DNA of 64,000 nucleotides from Amycolatopsis umgeniensis (GCF_014205155.1 NZ_JACHMX010000001.1:1612001-1676000), one strand, 5' to 3'. Shown: positions 1 through 9,045, counted from the stretch's first letter. The notes: a model not told the origin generated them from the sequence alone. Made by a program: numbers and translations.

Positions 1-2
1 TG

Positions 3-1109
3 GACGTCACCGTGCGCCTCGCCGCGACACTGCTCGACGAGGGTGTCGACGTTCGCGTGTTCGGTCCCCTCCCGGCGCGAGGAGCCGAGCTGCTCAAAGG
101 CTGTCACGAACATCTTCTCGTGGCGGGGAAACAGGACCTTTCCGCTGCCGGTCGTGCCCGGGCGGCGATCCGGGCCTGGCGACCGGACGTCGTGCACGCC
201 CAGGACCGACGGTCCGGGCTCGTCCTCGCGGGCTCGCGCTTCGGCCGTGGCGTGCGGCCCGCCCTCGTCCAGACCTACCACGGTGTCCCGGACGACGTGA
301 CCGAGCCGTGGTTTCGTGACGCGCCGGGTTCCGGCGGGCCGTCCGCCTACACGCGGGCGGTCCTGACGGGGGATGCCGTGGTCGCCCGGATGCTGGACCA
401 CACGATCGTGCCCGCCGAAGCGATGGGCCGGTTCCTGCGCCGACGGCTACGCGTGCCCGCGGGACGGCTGACGCGGATCGACAACTGCGTCGGCTCGGTG
501 CGGCCGAGCCCACCGGCAGGACCGGTCCGCCACTTGATCTTCGTAGGGCTTCTGGTGGAGCGCAAAGGAATCCTCGACCTGCTCGCCGCGCTCGGCGCCC
601 TCGGTGTCTTTCCCCGCGATGCCCGGCTGACCGTGGTGGGCGACGGACCGCAGCGGGCCGAAGCCGAACGGGCCGCTCAGGCGCCTCCCTTACGCGGGCG
701 CGTGACCTTCCTGGGTTTCCGGCCGGACGTCCCCGCGCTGATCGCGAACGCGGACGCCCTGGTGCTGCCGTCCGCCATGGAACAGCAGCCCCTGGTCGTG
801 GCGGAGGCGATGGCCGCCGGAAAGCCGGTCATCGCCACCGATACCGGTGGTGTCGCCGACATGCTCGGCCCGGGTCACCTGGTGCCGCCGGGCGACGTCC
901 GCGCCCTCGCCGCCCGCTTGCGCACGCTGTTCGCCGATCCGGATCCGGGCCGGACCGGCGTCCTGCTCGCCGCGCGTGCCCGGCGGCGGTTCACGCCGGA
1001 AGTGTGCGCACAGCGGCATATCGACCTCTACGAGTCGCTACTTCGGTTTGACCATCACCACCGCGTCGGCCGCGGCCAACTCGAGGGTGGCGGGCGGTGG
1101 CGGCGATGA
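3..1109 (+). CDS. Family 4 glycosyltransferase, 5' end outside window
   Basis: Transfers a sugar from a nucleotide-sugar donor, probably onto a cell-surface glycan in the cytoplasm. The frame is open to the first bases of the window, so the start lies upstream and the N-terminal beta strand is missing. The C-terminal GT-B domain is clear: RLTVVGDGPQ, FLGFRPDVPALIANAD, then the donor-site E-x7-E motif in SAMEQQPLVVAEAMAAGKP followed by VIATDTGG. Its last 72 bases overlap the convergent lipoprotein gene on the other strand. Together with the sugar transferase and second glycosyltransferase downstream it suggests an exopolysaccharide or glycolipid locus. The sugar specificity cannot be read. Confidence 0.85.
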   Translation, partial: DVTVRLAATLLDEGVDVRVFGPLPARGAELLKGCHEHLLVAGKQDLSAAGRARAAIRAWRPDVVHAQDRRSGLVLAGSRFGRGVRPALVQTYHGVPDDVTEPWFRDAPGSGGPSAYTRAVLTGDAVVARMLDHTIVPAEAMGRFLRRRLRVPAGRLTRIDNCVGSVRPSPPAGPVRHLIFVGLLVERKGILDLLAALGALGVFPRDARLTVVGDGPQRAEAERAAQAPPLRGRVTFLGFRPDVPALIANADALVLPSAMEQQPLVVAEAMAAGKPVIATDTGGVADMLGPGHLVPPGDVRALAARLRTLFADPDPGRTGVLLAARARRRFTPEVCAQRHIDLYESLLRFDHHHRVGRGQLEGGGRWRR

Positions 1110-2333
1110 GGTAGCCGGGGCGGGTGAAGAAGTCTTGGGACGGGCGGGCGGGCCACCCACCGGCACAAGGCCTTCGGGAGGCGTCACGGTCTGCGTCGCC
1201 GAAGTCGGGTTCACCGCGACCCAGCCGCTGGTGAACGTCCGGGTCCAGACCCCGTTCGGCTGACGGCCCGCGGCGTCCACCGCCTCCCCGAGACCGCTGC
1301 TCTGCAGAGGGGACCACTCCGGATCGCGGTAGTCGTCCGTCGTGGCCGGGGTCCAGCACGTCCGCGGACCGGCCAGCAGTGCCGCGCTGGCATAACCCGC
1401 CCGGTCTTGCTGGGCGGACCTCGTCCGCGTGACCAGCAGCAACAGCGACTCACCGAGCGCGGCTTGGGCCCGCAACTCCTGGAACTCGTTGCCGCGGAAA
1501 GTGAGCAGACCACCTGCCCCGCCGTTCTCGCGGAACCCGAAATTCTCTTCCATGGCACCGCCGAACCGGGAGTGCGCCGTCCATCTCCCCGGCAGCAGAT
1601 GGGTTTCCGACACGTTCGGCACGAACAACTTGCCCGCCTTCTGGAACGCTTCACCCACCAGAGACAGGAAGGCTTCGAGGCCATCCCGCAGTTTCCGGTC
1701 GGTTTCGGCCGCTGTCGCGGTGCCGGTGAGGATCGCCGCCGAGTAGTGACTCAACGAATTGAAGTCGTTGTCGGCGAGGATCCCGTCCCAACCCTCCCTG
1801 GTCACCTCCGCCACCACGGCGGTCTTCCAGGCCTGCTGGTAGGCCTGGTCCCACACCGTCATCTGCCAGTGCCTCGGGTATCCCTGCCACTCGATGCGGC
1901 TTCCCCGGGTGTCGGTCGCGAACCACTCGGGGTGCGCCCGCTGCGCCGCGACATACCCGATGCCACTGGGCAGGAACTCGGCGTCCTCGCCGCCGTTCAC
2001 CGCGCCCGCGTAATTGCGGGTGCTGGACAAGTCCTTGTACACCAGCACTTTGATCCGCGGGTTGAGCTCACGGAGCTTCCGCATCGCCGGTGCCTGGTCG
2101 GCGTTGAGCACGACCACGTCGTAGCGCCGCGCGGCCAGTTCGAGCTCGGCGGCCGTCGGCGGTTGCCCGATCCCGTACCACCACGCGCACGGTGCCGACG
2201 GTTTCGGTGGCGGCGCCGCCACCTCTTCGGCGGAACTCCAAGTGCACCCGGCCACGCATCCCACGGCCAGGACGAGTGCGGCGCACAGCCTGGTCGCCCT
2301 CGGGTGATCGCGCCTCAGCGCTGCCTTCGGCAC
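1038..2333 (-). CDS. Putative glycosidase-like lipoprotein (GHL15 type)
   Basis: A 431-residue exported lipoprotein. The N-terminus has a positively charged stretch, a hydrophobic core (CAALVLAVGC) and a lipobox ending VAGC, so it is probably anchored outside the membrane. The body (CAWWYGIGQPP, VVVLNADQ, VLVYKDLSS, WDGILADNDFNS) resembles the hypothetical glycosyl hydrolase GHL15 family, TIM-barrel proteins of unproven activity. The tail is Pro/Ser/Thr-rich. The GTG start at 2333 follows GGGAG at a good distance and overlaps the end of the sugar transferase gene by 19 bases, so the two are probably translationally coupled. It may trim or process the polysaccharide made by its neighbours; that role is inferred. 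Confidence 0.7.
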   Translation of the reverse strand: MPKAALRRDHPRATRLCAALVLAVGCVAGCTWSSAEEVAAPPPKPSAPCAWWYGIGQPPTAAELELAARRYDVVVLNADQAPAMRKLRELNPRIKVLVYKDLSSTRNYAGAVNGGEDAEFLPSGIGYVAAQRAHPEWFATDTRGSRIEWQGYPRHWQMTVWDQAYQQAWKTAVVAEVTREGWDGILADNDFNSLSHYSAAILTGTATAAETDRKLRDGLEAFLSLVGEAFQKAGKLFVPNVSETHLLPGRWTAHSRFGGAMEENFGFRENGGAGGLLTFRGNEFQELRAQAALGESLLLLVTRTRSAQQDRAGYASAALLAGPRTCWTPATTDDYRDPEWSPLQSSGLGEAVDAAGRQPNGVWTRTFTSGWVAVNPTSATQTVTPPEGLVPVGGPPARPKTSSPAPATSSPPPPATLELAAADAVVMVKPK

Positions 2334-3733
2334 CACAGTTCTCCCACCGTGAGGATGATGATCTTCAAATCCAGCCAGAGCGACCAGTTGGCGATGTAGT
2401 AGTTGTCGTAGCGCGCCCTCTCCGCGATGGACGTGTCCCCGCGGAGACCGTGCACCTGCGCGAGACCGGTCAACCCGGTGGGAACCCGGTGCCGGGCCCA
2501 ATACAGGTCGTGGACGGCGGAGAACTCTTCGACGAACACCGGACGCTCCGGACGCGGGCCGACGAGCGCCATGTCCCCGCGTACGACGTTCCACAGCTGT
2601 GGCAGTTCGTCCAAAGAGGTCTTTCGCAGAAACCGCCCGACCGGGCCGACCCGGCGATCCCCGGCCACCGACCAGCGTGTCCGCGAATCGTCCACAGTGT
2701 CCTGTCGCACGCTGCGGATCTTATAGAGCAAGAAGGTCCGGCCGTCGACGCCGACCCGCACCTGCCGGAAGATCACCGGAAATCCGCTCTCCAGCACGAC
2801 GGCGAGCGCGCACACCGCGATGACCGGCGCCAGGACACCGAGCGCGGCGGCGGCCAGCACCCCTTCGAGCACACGCTTGACCCGCCAACCGGGCCGACGG
2901 GTCGGCACGCCCGCCAACCACACCAAAGGATGACCGCGTAACCGATCGGTCCCCGGCTTGTCCGGGCAGAGCGCGGACAACCGAGGCAGGACCAGGGTGA
3001 CGCAACCGAACCGGTGTGCCGTGACGACCGCGGCGGCGACCGCGCTGTCGCTGTCGCCGGAGTGCGCGAACACGACCGTGCCCGCCCCGTGCCGGGTGAT
3101 GGCTTCGGCCAGACCGTCGTGGACCACCTCCACCGGGAGTTCCCCGTTCCACGGCTCCGAGCCCGAAGGCACGAAACCGACCGGCAGCAGGCCGAATTCG
3201 GGGTGCCGCATCATGGTCCGGATCAACTCGCCCGCGCTTTCCCCCGCTCCCACCACGATGGCGCGGTCGCACCGCCGGAGCCGTCTGCGCCCCCACCGGC
3301 CGACGGCGAAGACCCCAGGCCGGACGCTTTCGCTGAGCACGACGAACACCAGCACGAGTTCTTGCGCGGCGGACATTCCGTATCCGCCGGGGTCCGTCAC
3401 CAGTGTCACGCAGTCCACCAGCACGAACGCGACCCCCGAGGTCGCCACCGACCGCGGCAGATCCTGGAGCCAGGAAAGCCACAGGCGACGTCGGTGCACC
3501 CGCCCGGCGAGCCGGGCGCCCGCGAGCGCGACCCCCGCCACGGCCGCTTCCGGCAGTTCCGCGCCGGTGACCGCGATCGCCGCCAGCCAGGACGCGAAAT
3601 CGACCGTCAGCAACAAGAACACGACGGCGTTGACCCGGGCCAGCAACGGCCGCTTCCGTGTCGTGGCGGCGGTCCTTCGACGCCGCTGACCCGGCAGTGG
3701 CCCGGCCGGGGCGGGGCTCCTCAATTCGGTCAC
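2315..3733 (-). CDS. Polyprenyl-phosphate sugar-1-phosphate transferase
   Basis: Initiates glycan synthesis by moving a sugar-1-phosphate onto undecaprenyl phosphate at the membrane. 472 residues. The N-terminal half has several hydrophobic segments and a Rossmann-like domain (AIVVGAGESAGELI). The C-terminal bacterial sugar transferase domain carries the family signatures LLYKIRSV, FLRKTSLDELPQLWNV and VRGDMALVGPRPERP, and ends with the usual YDNYYIANWSLWLDLKI segment. The GTG start at 3733 has AAGGG nine bases upstream; an upstream ATG at 3841 is possible but adds a low-complexity extension. The gene diverges from the glycosyltransferase at 4094 and overlaps the lipoprotein gene downstream. 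Confidence 0.88.
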   Translation of the reverse strand: MTELRSPAPAGPLPGQRRRRTAATTRKRPLLARVNAVVFLLLTVDFASWLAAIAVTGAELPEAAVAGVALAGARLAGRVHRRRLWLSWLQDLPRSVATSGVAFVLVDCVTLVTDPGGYGMSAAQELVLVFVVLSESVRPGVFAVGRWGRRRLRRCDRAIVVGAGESAGELIRTMMRHPEFGLLPVGFVPSGSEPWNGELPVEVVHDGLAEAITRHGAGTVVFAHSGDSDSAVAAAVVTAHRFGCVTLVLPRLSALCPDKPGTDRLRGHPLVWLAGVPTRRPGWRVKRVLEGVLAAAALGVLAPVIAVCALAVVLESGFPVIFRQVRVGVDGRTFLLYKIRSVRQDTVDDSRTRWSVAGDRRVGPVGRFLRKTSLDELPQLWNVVRGDMALVGPRPERPVFVEEFSAVHDLYWARHRVPTGLTGLAQVHGLRGDTSIAERARYDNYYIANWSLWLDLKIIILTVGELWCRRQR

Positions 3734-4093
3734 CGGCGTCGACCCTTTCGCGCGACTCCGGAGAATGGTCGAAAATGCCGCATGCCGCACCTCCCACGTC
3801 TCACGGGTTTTTCCGCTACGGTCATTTCCCACCTCCGGCAAAGCTCATCCATTCGGGGCAGTTTCGCTTCCACCGCCGAGTCCTTACCTTGCGTACCAAG
3901 GCGAAGGCACGATCGGGGAACACGGTGAACCCCTTCGAACCACACGGGTGAACGCCGAGTAGTCGCACACTCGACCCTCCTTTCGGGGGACCTTGGACGG
4001 CCCTAAAGAAAGGGCTCAACATAGCCGAATATGAGCAGGCGGCCGAATTGAGGTGTGCGGCCGCGGACCATATCGAAGCGCCGAAGGGGACCC
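3734..4093. promoter_or_regulatory. Divergent intergenic region
   Basis: About 360 bases between the divergently read sugar transferase and glycosyltransferase genes. No convincing gene is present. It must hold both promoters, but I cannot assign clear -35/-10 boxes. A small hairpin (GCCCT, six-base loop, AGGGC) sits at 4000-4015 in the leader of the rightward gene. Confidence 0.4.
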
Positions 4094-4906
4094 GTGTCAG
4101 TGGAGAAGACCGTTCTGGCCACCAGAACGGAACCGGAACGGAACGCGAAGACGGGTGGACGCGCACACGTCGTCCTCCCCGCGTTCAACGAAGAAGCAGC
4201 ACTGCCCGCCCTGCTCCGGCGGATCGCCGACGTGGCGCTCACCGAACAGATCACCGTCTGGGTCGTCGACGACGGTTCGTCCGACCGGTCCGCCGCCGTC
4301 GCGGAGTCCGGTTTCGGCGGACTCGAGGTGCGCGTCGTCCGGCATCCGGTCAACCTCGGCTTGGGCCGTGCCGTACTGTCCGGACTCCGCGCGGCCCTGA
4401 AGGAGTCCGGTCCCGACGACATCGTCGTGGTCATGGACGCCGACGACACCCACGACCCCGGTCTGATCAGCTTGCTGCAGGCGGAAATCGCCACCGGTTC
4501 GGACGTCGCCATCTGCTCGCGGTTCGTCCCGGGCGGCGACGATCGGACCGCTCCTGTCTTCAGGCGCCTGCTCTCGCGCGGGGCGGCGCGGCTCTTCCGG
4601 CACGCGCTCGCCGTCGACGGCGTCCGTGATTTCACCAGTGGCTACCGCGCCTACCGCGCGACCCTGCTGACGAGGGCGTCGGGCCACTGGGGCGAGCGGC
4701 TCATCGAAGAACAGGGCTTCGCCTGCATGGTCGAGCTACTGCTCAAACTCCGCCACTGCCACCCGGTGATCACGGAGATCCCCTTGGCTCTGCACTACGA
4801 CCGCAAACAGGGTCCGAGCAAGCTGAAGCTCCGGCGGACCATCCTGCAGTACGTGAAACTGCTCGCTCGCGATCGGCTCAGCCCGGCGCCCTTCCGGAAG
4901 CTGTGA
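4094..4906 (+). CDS. Family 2 glycosyltransferase (dolichol-phosphate-mannose-synthase-like)
   Basis: Inverting GT-A glycosyltransferase of about 270 residues. It shows VVLPAFNEEAALPALLRRI, WVVDDGSSDRS and VVMDADDTHDPGLI (the DxD-type metal site), then SGYRAYRA and a basic QGPSKLKLRRT tail like polyprenyl-phosphate mannosyl/glucosyl transferases. No C-terminal membrane domain is visible. The GTG at 4094 is chosen because GAAGGGGA lies just upstream; an ATG at 4055 lacks such a site. Its stop overlaps the GTG of the next gene (GTGA), so the two are one operon. It probably acts on a lipid-linked sugar together with the oxidoreductase. Confidence 0.85.
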   Translation: MSVEKTVLATRTEPERNAKTGGRAHVVLPAFNEEAALPALLRRIADVALTEQITVWVVDDGSSDRSAAVAESGFGGLEVRVVRHPVNLGLGRAVLSGLRAALKESGPDDIVVVMDADDTHDPGLISLLQAEIATGSDVAICSRFVPGGDDRTAPVFRRLLSRGAARLFRHALAVDGVRDFTSGYRAYRATLLTRASGHWGERLIEEQGFACMVELLLKLRHCHPVITEIPLALHYDRKQGPSKLKLRRTILQYVKLLARDRLSPAPFRKL

Positions 4907-6282
4907 ACCCGGTGACGACCACTTCCTCACAAGTCGCGGTGATCGGCGGCGGTATCGGCGGCCTGGCCGCGGCCCATCGGCTCGCTCGCCACGGTGTCCA
5001 GGTGACGCTGTTGGAGGCCGGCGACCAACTCGGCGGCCTCGGAACCTTCTTCCCGTATCGGGACCGGTGGGTGGAGCGGTTCTACCACTGCGTCATGCCG
5101 ACCGACTCCGATCTCCTGCGGCTGCTGGCGGAACTCGGCCTGGAAGACTCGGTACGGTGGCGGAAGACGACGATGGGCATGGTCGTCGACGGACGGCGGC
5201 ACCGCTTCAACTCGGCTCTCGATCTGCTGCGGTTCACGCCGCTGCGGTTCCACGAGCGGGTTCGTTTCGGCGCGGTTTCACTGTTGTTGCGGAGACTGGG
5301 CCGAGGACGCGACCTCGACACGCTCCGCACCGAGGACTGGCTGCGCGGGCTCTACGGCCGTCGCGTGTGGGAAGAGCTCTTCGCTCCGATGTTCGGCTCG
5401 AAGTTCGGCTCGTCCTTCGGTGACGTTCCCGCGCTCTACCTGTGGCAAAGGCTGGGACGCGAACGGAATGTCGCGACGCGGGGATATCCCGTCGGCGGCT
5501 ACAAGGCGATCATCGACGCGTTGCGCGCGTCCATCGAGGACGCGGGCGGGACCGTCCGCACGTCGGCGCCGGTGCGCCGGTTGCGCAGCACACCGGACGG
5601 CAGTTCCCTCACCCTTTCCGACGGCGAGGTGCTCGATGCCGGACAAGTGATCTCGACGGTGCCCTTGCCGATGCTTCGACGGATCGCCGACGAGGAACTC
5701 GCGTCCCTCCTACCGCGGACCGAACTCTCCTACCAGGGAGTGGTCACCGGCGCGTTCTTCCTGCGCCGCCCGTTGACAGGGCACTACTGGACACCGGTCC
5801 TGCGCTCGGACACCGGATTCGACGGTGTGGTCGAGATGTCCGCCCTCACCGGTCCTGAGGCCTACGGAGGCGCGCACCTCGTCTACGTCATGCGCTACAC
5901 CGATCGCGGGTCGCGGCTCTACGCTCGTGACGTCGAGGACATCGCCGCTCGCTGGACGGCCCAGCTCAGGAACCTCTTCCCCGAGCTCACACCCGAAGAC
6001 GTCGAGGAAGTACGGGTGTTCAAGGCACCGTTCGTCGAACCGGTGTATCCACTGGGCTATCTCGCCCGGCGGCCACCCACCACTGTGGACGGCACAACGC
6101 TACGGCTGGCCACCACCGCGCACGTCTACCCGGACGTGACGAGCTGGAACTCGAGCGTCAAACTCGTCAACGACGTGACAGACCGGGTTCTCGACCGCAT
6201 ACCCACGGGAACTTCGCCTCGATCGCGTCCGCGATCCGGCGGCAGGCCGACCCGTCCCCGTACGGCGAGGGGAGCAGGCTGA
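4903..6282 (+). CDS. NAD(P)/FAD-dependent oxidoreductase (protoporphyrinogen-oxidase-like)
   Basis: Flavoprotein of 459 residues. The N-terminal dinucleotide fold is VAVIGGGIGGLAAAHRLARHG with the acidic EAG end of beta 2 and the GGLGTFF loop typical of the amine-oxidase/phytoene-desaturase superfamily. MFGSKFGSSF and YPVGGYKAII are seen in the subfamily that sits in glycan and lipid-linked sugar loci. The start GTG overlaps the preceding stop by four bases. The C-terminal 38 codons overlap, on the opposite strand, the end of the 2-epimerase gene by 116 bases. The substrate is unknown; a glycolipid or polyprenyl intermediate is a guess from context. Confidence 0.8.
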   Translation: MNPVTTTSSQVAVIGGGIGGLAAAHRLARHGVQVTLLEAGDQLGGLGTFFPYRDRWVERFYHCVMPTDSDLLRLLAELGLEDSVRWRKTTMGMVVDGRRHRFNSALDLLRFTPLRFHERVRFGAVSLLLRRLGRGRDLDTLRTEDWLRGLYGRRVWEELFAPMFGSKFGSSFGDVPALYLWQRLGRERNVATRGYPVGGYKAIIDALRASIEDAGGTVRTSAPVRRLRSTPDGSSLTLSDGEVLDAGQVISTVPLPMLRRIADEELASLLPRTELSYQGVVTGAFFLRRPLTGHYWTPVLRSDTGFDGVVEMSALTGPEAYGGAHLVYVMRYTDRGSRLYARDVEDIAARWTAQLRNLFPELTPEDVEEVRVFKAPFVEPVYPLGYLARRPPTTVDGTTLRLATTAHVYPDVTSWNSSVKLVNDVTDRVLDRIPTGTSPRSRPRSGGRPTRPRTARGAG

Positions 6283-7351
6283 GACGTTCGCGGTGCCCCG
6301 CGACGTCGTTCAGCCACACCGCGGTCTCGATGCCGATCAGAGGTCCGGCCGGAACCAGGACGCCGAACAGACCGGAGATTTCGGGACGCTCGGTGCTGCG
6401 TCGCACGACGACCACCGGTCGTTTCAGCACACTCACTTCTTCTTGGATACCACCGGAATCCGAGATCACCACCGCGGCTTCGGCAGCCAGCGCGAGGAAC
6501 GCCGGATACGCCTGGGGCTCGATGACCAGAAGTGGTTCCAAGAGCCTGGTCAGGCCGAACCGCTCGACACTCTTGCCCGTCCGTGGATGCAAGGGGAACA
6601 CGACCGGAAGTGGCAGCCCGCAGAGCTCACGCAGGATCTCCGCCAGTCGCACGGGATCGTCGACGTTCTCCGGCCGGTGGATGGTGGCGAGGGCGTATTC
6701 GTCCCGGCGGAGTCCGCGGGCGGACAAGACGGTCGCGCGGTCCTCCGCGGACGGGAGCGCCGTGCGCAGCGCCTCCACGACGGTGTTGCCCGTGACGGCG
6801 ACGCGTTCGGACGGGATGTTCTCGGCCAACAGGTTCAGCCGGTTGAGGTCGGTCGGAGCACAGCAGAGATCGGCGACGTGATCGATCAGGATCCGGTTGT
6901 GTTCCTCGGGCATCGCGCGGTCATGGCTCCGAAGCCCGGCTTCGATGTGCACCAACGGGAGTTCGCGCGCGTTGGCCGCCAGCGCGCCGGCGAGCGCGGA
7001 TGTCGTGTCGCCCTGCACCAGCACCACCGGATGCGGATACGCGGCCAGGACCTCGTCGAGCGCGCTGATCGCCTTCCCGAGCTGCGCACCGCGACCGGCG
7101 GCCGTCACGCCCAGTTCCCGGAATCGCGCCGACGGCGGCAGATCCGCCCGGATACGCGAGTACAGCGAATCGTCGTAGTGCTGTCCTGTGTAGACGATCG
7201 TGCAGTCGTCCCCGAAATGGCTCATCAGCGGCGAAAGCTTGATGAGTTCCGGCCGTGTTCCGCAGACCAGTACGACACCTCCGGCCGTTTCGGCTCGCGT
7301 CGTACCCCTGTGGTCCGCCGAGGGGGCTCGGAGGCCGGCGGCAAGCGACAT
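6167..7351 (-). CDS. wecB: UDP-N-acetylglucosamine 2-epimerase (non-hydrolysing)
   Basis: Interconverts UDP-GlcNAc and UDP-ManNAc, supplying ManNAc-type sugars for surface glycans. 394 residues, normal for the family. Motifs: VCGTRPELIKLSPL, YTGQHYDDSL, VQGDTTSALAGALAA, HIEAGLRSHDRAMPEEHNR, VTGNTVVEAL, TIHRPENVDD, FPLHPRT, ISDSGGIQEE and the C-terminal YGDGSACRRI. The ATG at 7351 has AAAGGA seven bases upstream. It is convergent with, and overlaps, the oxidoreductase gene. Location in a glycan block fits precursor supply. The gene symbol is by family, not proven orthology. Confidence 0.9.
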   Translation of the reverse strand: MSLAAGLRAPSADHRGTTRAETAGGVVLVCGTRPELIKLSPLMSHFGDDCTIVYTGQHYDDSLYSRIRADLPPSARFRELGVTAAGRGAQLGKAISALDEVLAAYPHPVVLVQGDTTSALAGALAANARELPLVHIEAGLRSHDRAMPEEHNRILIDHVADLCCAPTDLNRLNLLAENIPSERVAVTGNTVVEALRTALPSAEDRATVLSARGLRRDEYALATIHRPENVDDPVRLAEILRELCGLPLPVVFPLHPRTGKSVERFGLTRLLEPLLVIEPQAYPAFLALAAEAAVVISDSGGIQEEVSVLKRPVVVVRRSTERPEISGLFGVLVPAGPLIGIETAVWLNDVAGHRERLSLLPSPYGDGSACRRIADAIEAKFPWVCGREPGLSRR

Positions 7352-7485
7352 TCGTACGTCCTTTCACGGCGGGTTTGCACGCACGCTACTCACCGGACCC
7401 ACGGCAATGGTGACAAGATCAATCCATGGTGTGATCCGGTTGCGTGTTCCACCAGAAAAGGGACTACTCGAATAGGGTTACCTCG

Positions 7486-8460
7486 TTGAAGATTTCAGCA
7501 CAGAAACAGGTCCCGCCCTTGCTCAAGAAATACGTGACCCTGGCCGCGGTGATGCTCTTGACGGCCGTCACGACCTCCGTTCCCTCCTCCGATGCGTCAC
7601 CACGCCTCCTCTTGCCGGATCTCCGCCAGGCCCTGCCTGGATGCGCCGGGGGTTTCTCCGGCGACGTCTCGAAATGCGTCGACTGGGACGTGTGCATGGT
7701 GCTCGACCCGGCTGCGCCGAACGGCCGTTGCGTCCTCCCTGCCGCCGCGAAAGCCGTCAGGCTGCGGTTCACCAGCTCGGAGGAGAACATCGGCGACGGC
7801 CCCTTGCTGCTCTACGGCCGACGCGGTGACACGACGCAGAGCCGCATGTCCGTCCGGCAAGCCCTGCGCAACGCCGCGGACGGTGCGATACCGGCCGATT
7901 ACGAGGCGGCACAGCGCTCGACTCGCACCTTCACCTATTACGAACCCGCCACGGATCACCAGCATTGGCACTTGATGAACTTCGAGCATTTCGCACTCGT
8001 CTCGCAGCAAGGAAAAACCGTGGTCACCGATCGCAAGAACGGCTTCTGTCTCGGCGATCGCTTCCGCGTCGCGGACGCGGACCGGCTCGCGCGGGTTCCT
8101 GGTGAGTCCGGGCCGGACGCGGAACTCGCCCGGCGGCTGCGCGCGAACAAATGCCGCCATCACGAACCGGCCGCGCTGGACGTGGTCGAAGGGATCTCCG
8201 TCGGTTCCGGTGACGACTACAAGTACGACGTCGACTTCCAATGGCTCGACATCACCGACGTCCCGTCGGGGACGTACGACCTCGTGAACACCGTGAACGA
8301 CGACCGGACGCTGGCGGAAACCGACTACGGCAACAATTCCTCGTCCATCGCGCTGTCCATCGAATGGCCGGACGGGGCGCCGGGCCTGCACGAAGTCCTC
8401 CCACGAGGCCCCGTCGTCAAGTTCCTCCGCGGTTGCCCCGGCCGGAAACGGTGCGGTTGA
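7486..8460 (+). CDS. Secreted lysyl-oxidase-like protein
   Basis: Predicted exported protein of about 324 residues with a signal peptide (LLKKYVTLAAVMLLTAV, cleavage near SSDASP). The copper-site region DHQHWHLMNFEHFAL and the later FQWLDITDVPSGTYDLVN plus ETDYGNNSSS match the lysyl oxidase domain seen in bacterial homologues. Those enzymes oxidatively deaminate lysines to aldehydes with a copper/quinone centre. Cys pairs (CAGG, CVDWDVC, CRHH, CPGRKRC) suggest disulfides outside the cell. The TTG start at 7486 is preferred (AGGG upstream) over a GTG at 7444; neither is strong. It sits alone between the epimerase and the small exported proteins, possibly cross-linking surface proteins. Confidence 0.7.
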   Translation: MKISAQKQVPPLLKKYVTLAAVMLLTAVTTSVPSSDASPRLLLPDLRQALPGCAGGFSGDVSKCVDWDVCMVLDPAAPNGRCVLPAAAKAVRLRFTSSEENIGDGPLLLYGRRGDTTQSRMSVRQALRNAADGAIPADYEAAQRSTRTFTYYEPATDHQHWHLMNFEHFALVSQQGKTVVTDRKNGFCLGDRFRVADADRLARVPGESGPDAELARRLRANKCRHHEPAALDVVEGISVGSGDDYKYDVDFQWLDITDVPSGTYDLVNTVNDDRTLAETDYGNNSSSIALSIEWPDGAPGLHEVLPRGPVVKFLRGCPGRKRCG

Positions 8461-8571
8461 CGCGATCGCAACTCGGGGAACGACGCCGTCCCGGATCGGA
8501 TGACTCGGGTCGCGACGTCGGCGACCTGCGGGCAAGCTTCTGATCAGTCGCTGTTCGGGGCGGCGAAAACG

Positions 8572-8614
8572 GTGAGGCCAGGCGGCCCGGACCGTGCCGG
8601 GAGCCTGGCCTCAC
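8572..8614. terminator. Nested inverted repeat, probable terminator
   Basis: A perfect 12-bp inverted repeat (GTGAGGCCAGGC at 8572-8583 and its complement at 8603-8614) with a further CCCGG/CCGGG stem inside. It lies about 110 bases after the lysyl-oxidase-like gene and likely ends its transcript. TGCTTTT follows at a distance on the plus strand. Confidence 0.55.
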
Positions 8615-8644
8615 CCACACTGCTTTTCGGTTTCGTCGCACGAG

Positions 8645-8680
8645 AAAAGCCGCCGCGCGGTGGGGCTCCGCGCGGCGGCT
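8645..8680 (-). terminator. Rho-independent terminator
   Basis: An 11-bp GC-rich stem (GCCGCCGCGCG and its complement) with a short loop. On the minus strand it is followed directly by CTTTTC. It starts 15 bases after the stop of the small exported protein gene at 8695. Confidence 0.75.
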
Positions 8681-8694
8681 GGTAGCGAGATCGC

Positions 8695-9045
8695 TCAGTT
8701 CTCCTGGACGGTCCCGCCGTCTACGATGCCGCCACCGGCACAGTTGTCCGGAGTGGCTCCTTCGGCCTCGGTCTCCCCCGGGGACAACACAGGCACAGCG
8801 ATACCCTCGGCCACATCACGCACCGGAACCTGAACCCCGAGCACGTTCACGTTGTTGTCACACACACCACCGACCACGTTCAGATTGTGGACCGCGTCCA
8901 GATTCTGCACGTTCGCGAGCCCGACCTGACCATTGTGGTCCACCGGGTGACCCGCGACAGTGATACCTTCCGCCGACGCCGACCCACCCGCGAACGCCAT
9001 CCCGGCGGCCAAAGCGGTAGCGACGAACCCAAGCTGCTTGATCAC
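8695..9045 (-). CDS. Small exported rodlin/chaplin-like protein, copy 1
   Basis: A 116-residue protein with a signal peptide (LGFVATALAAGMAFAGGSASA). The mature part has two cysteines, the first in GGVCDNNVNVLGVQVPVRD and the second in DNCAGGG, separated by a hydrophobic valine-rich segment. That layout recalls the amyloid-forming rodlins and chaplins of mycelial actinobacteria, though I cannot assign it firmly to either. The GTG at 9045 has AGGAG seven bases upstream. It is a clear paralogue of the gene at 9362, in the same orientation, with a terminator after each. Likely a surface or aerial-hypha coat protein; inferred. Confidence 0.65.
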   Translation of the reverse strand: MIKQLGFVATALAAGMAFAGGSASAEGITVAGHPVDHNGQVGLANVQNLDAVHNLNVVGGVCDNNVNVLGVQVPVRDVAEGIAVPVLSPGETEAEGATPDNCAGGGIVDGGTVQEN

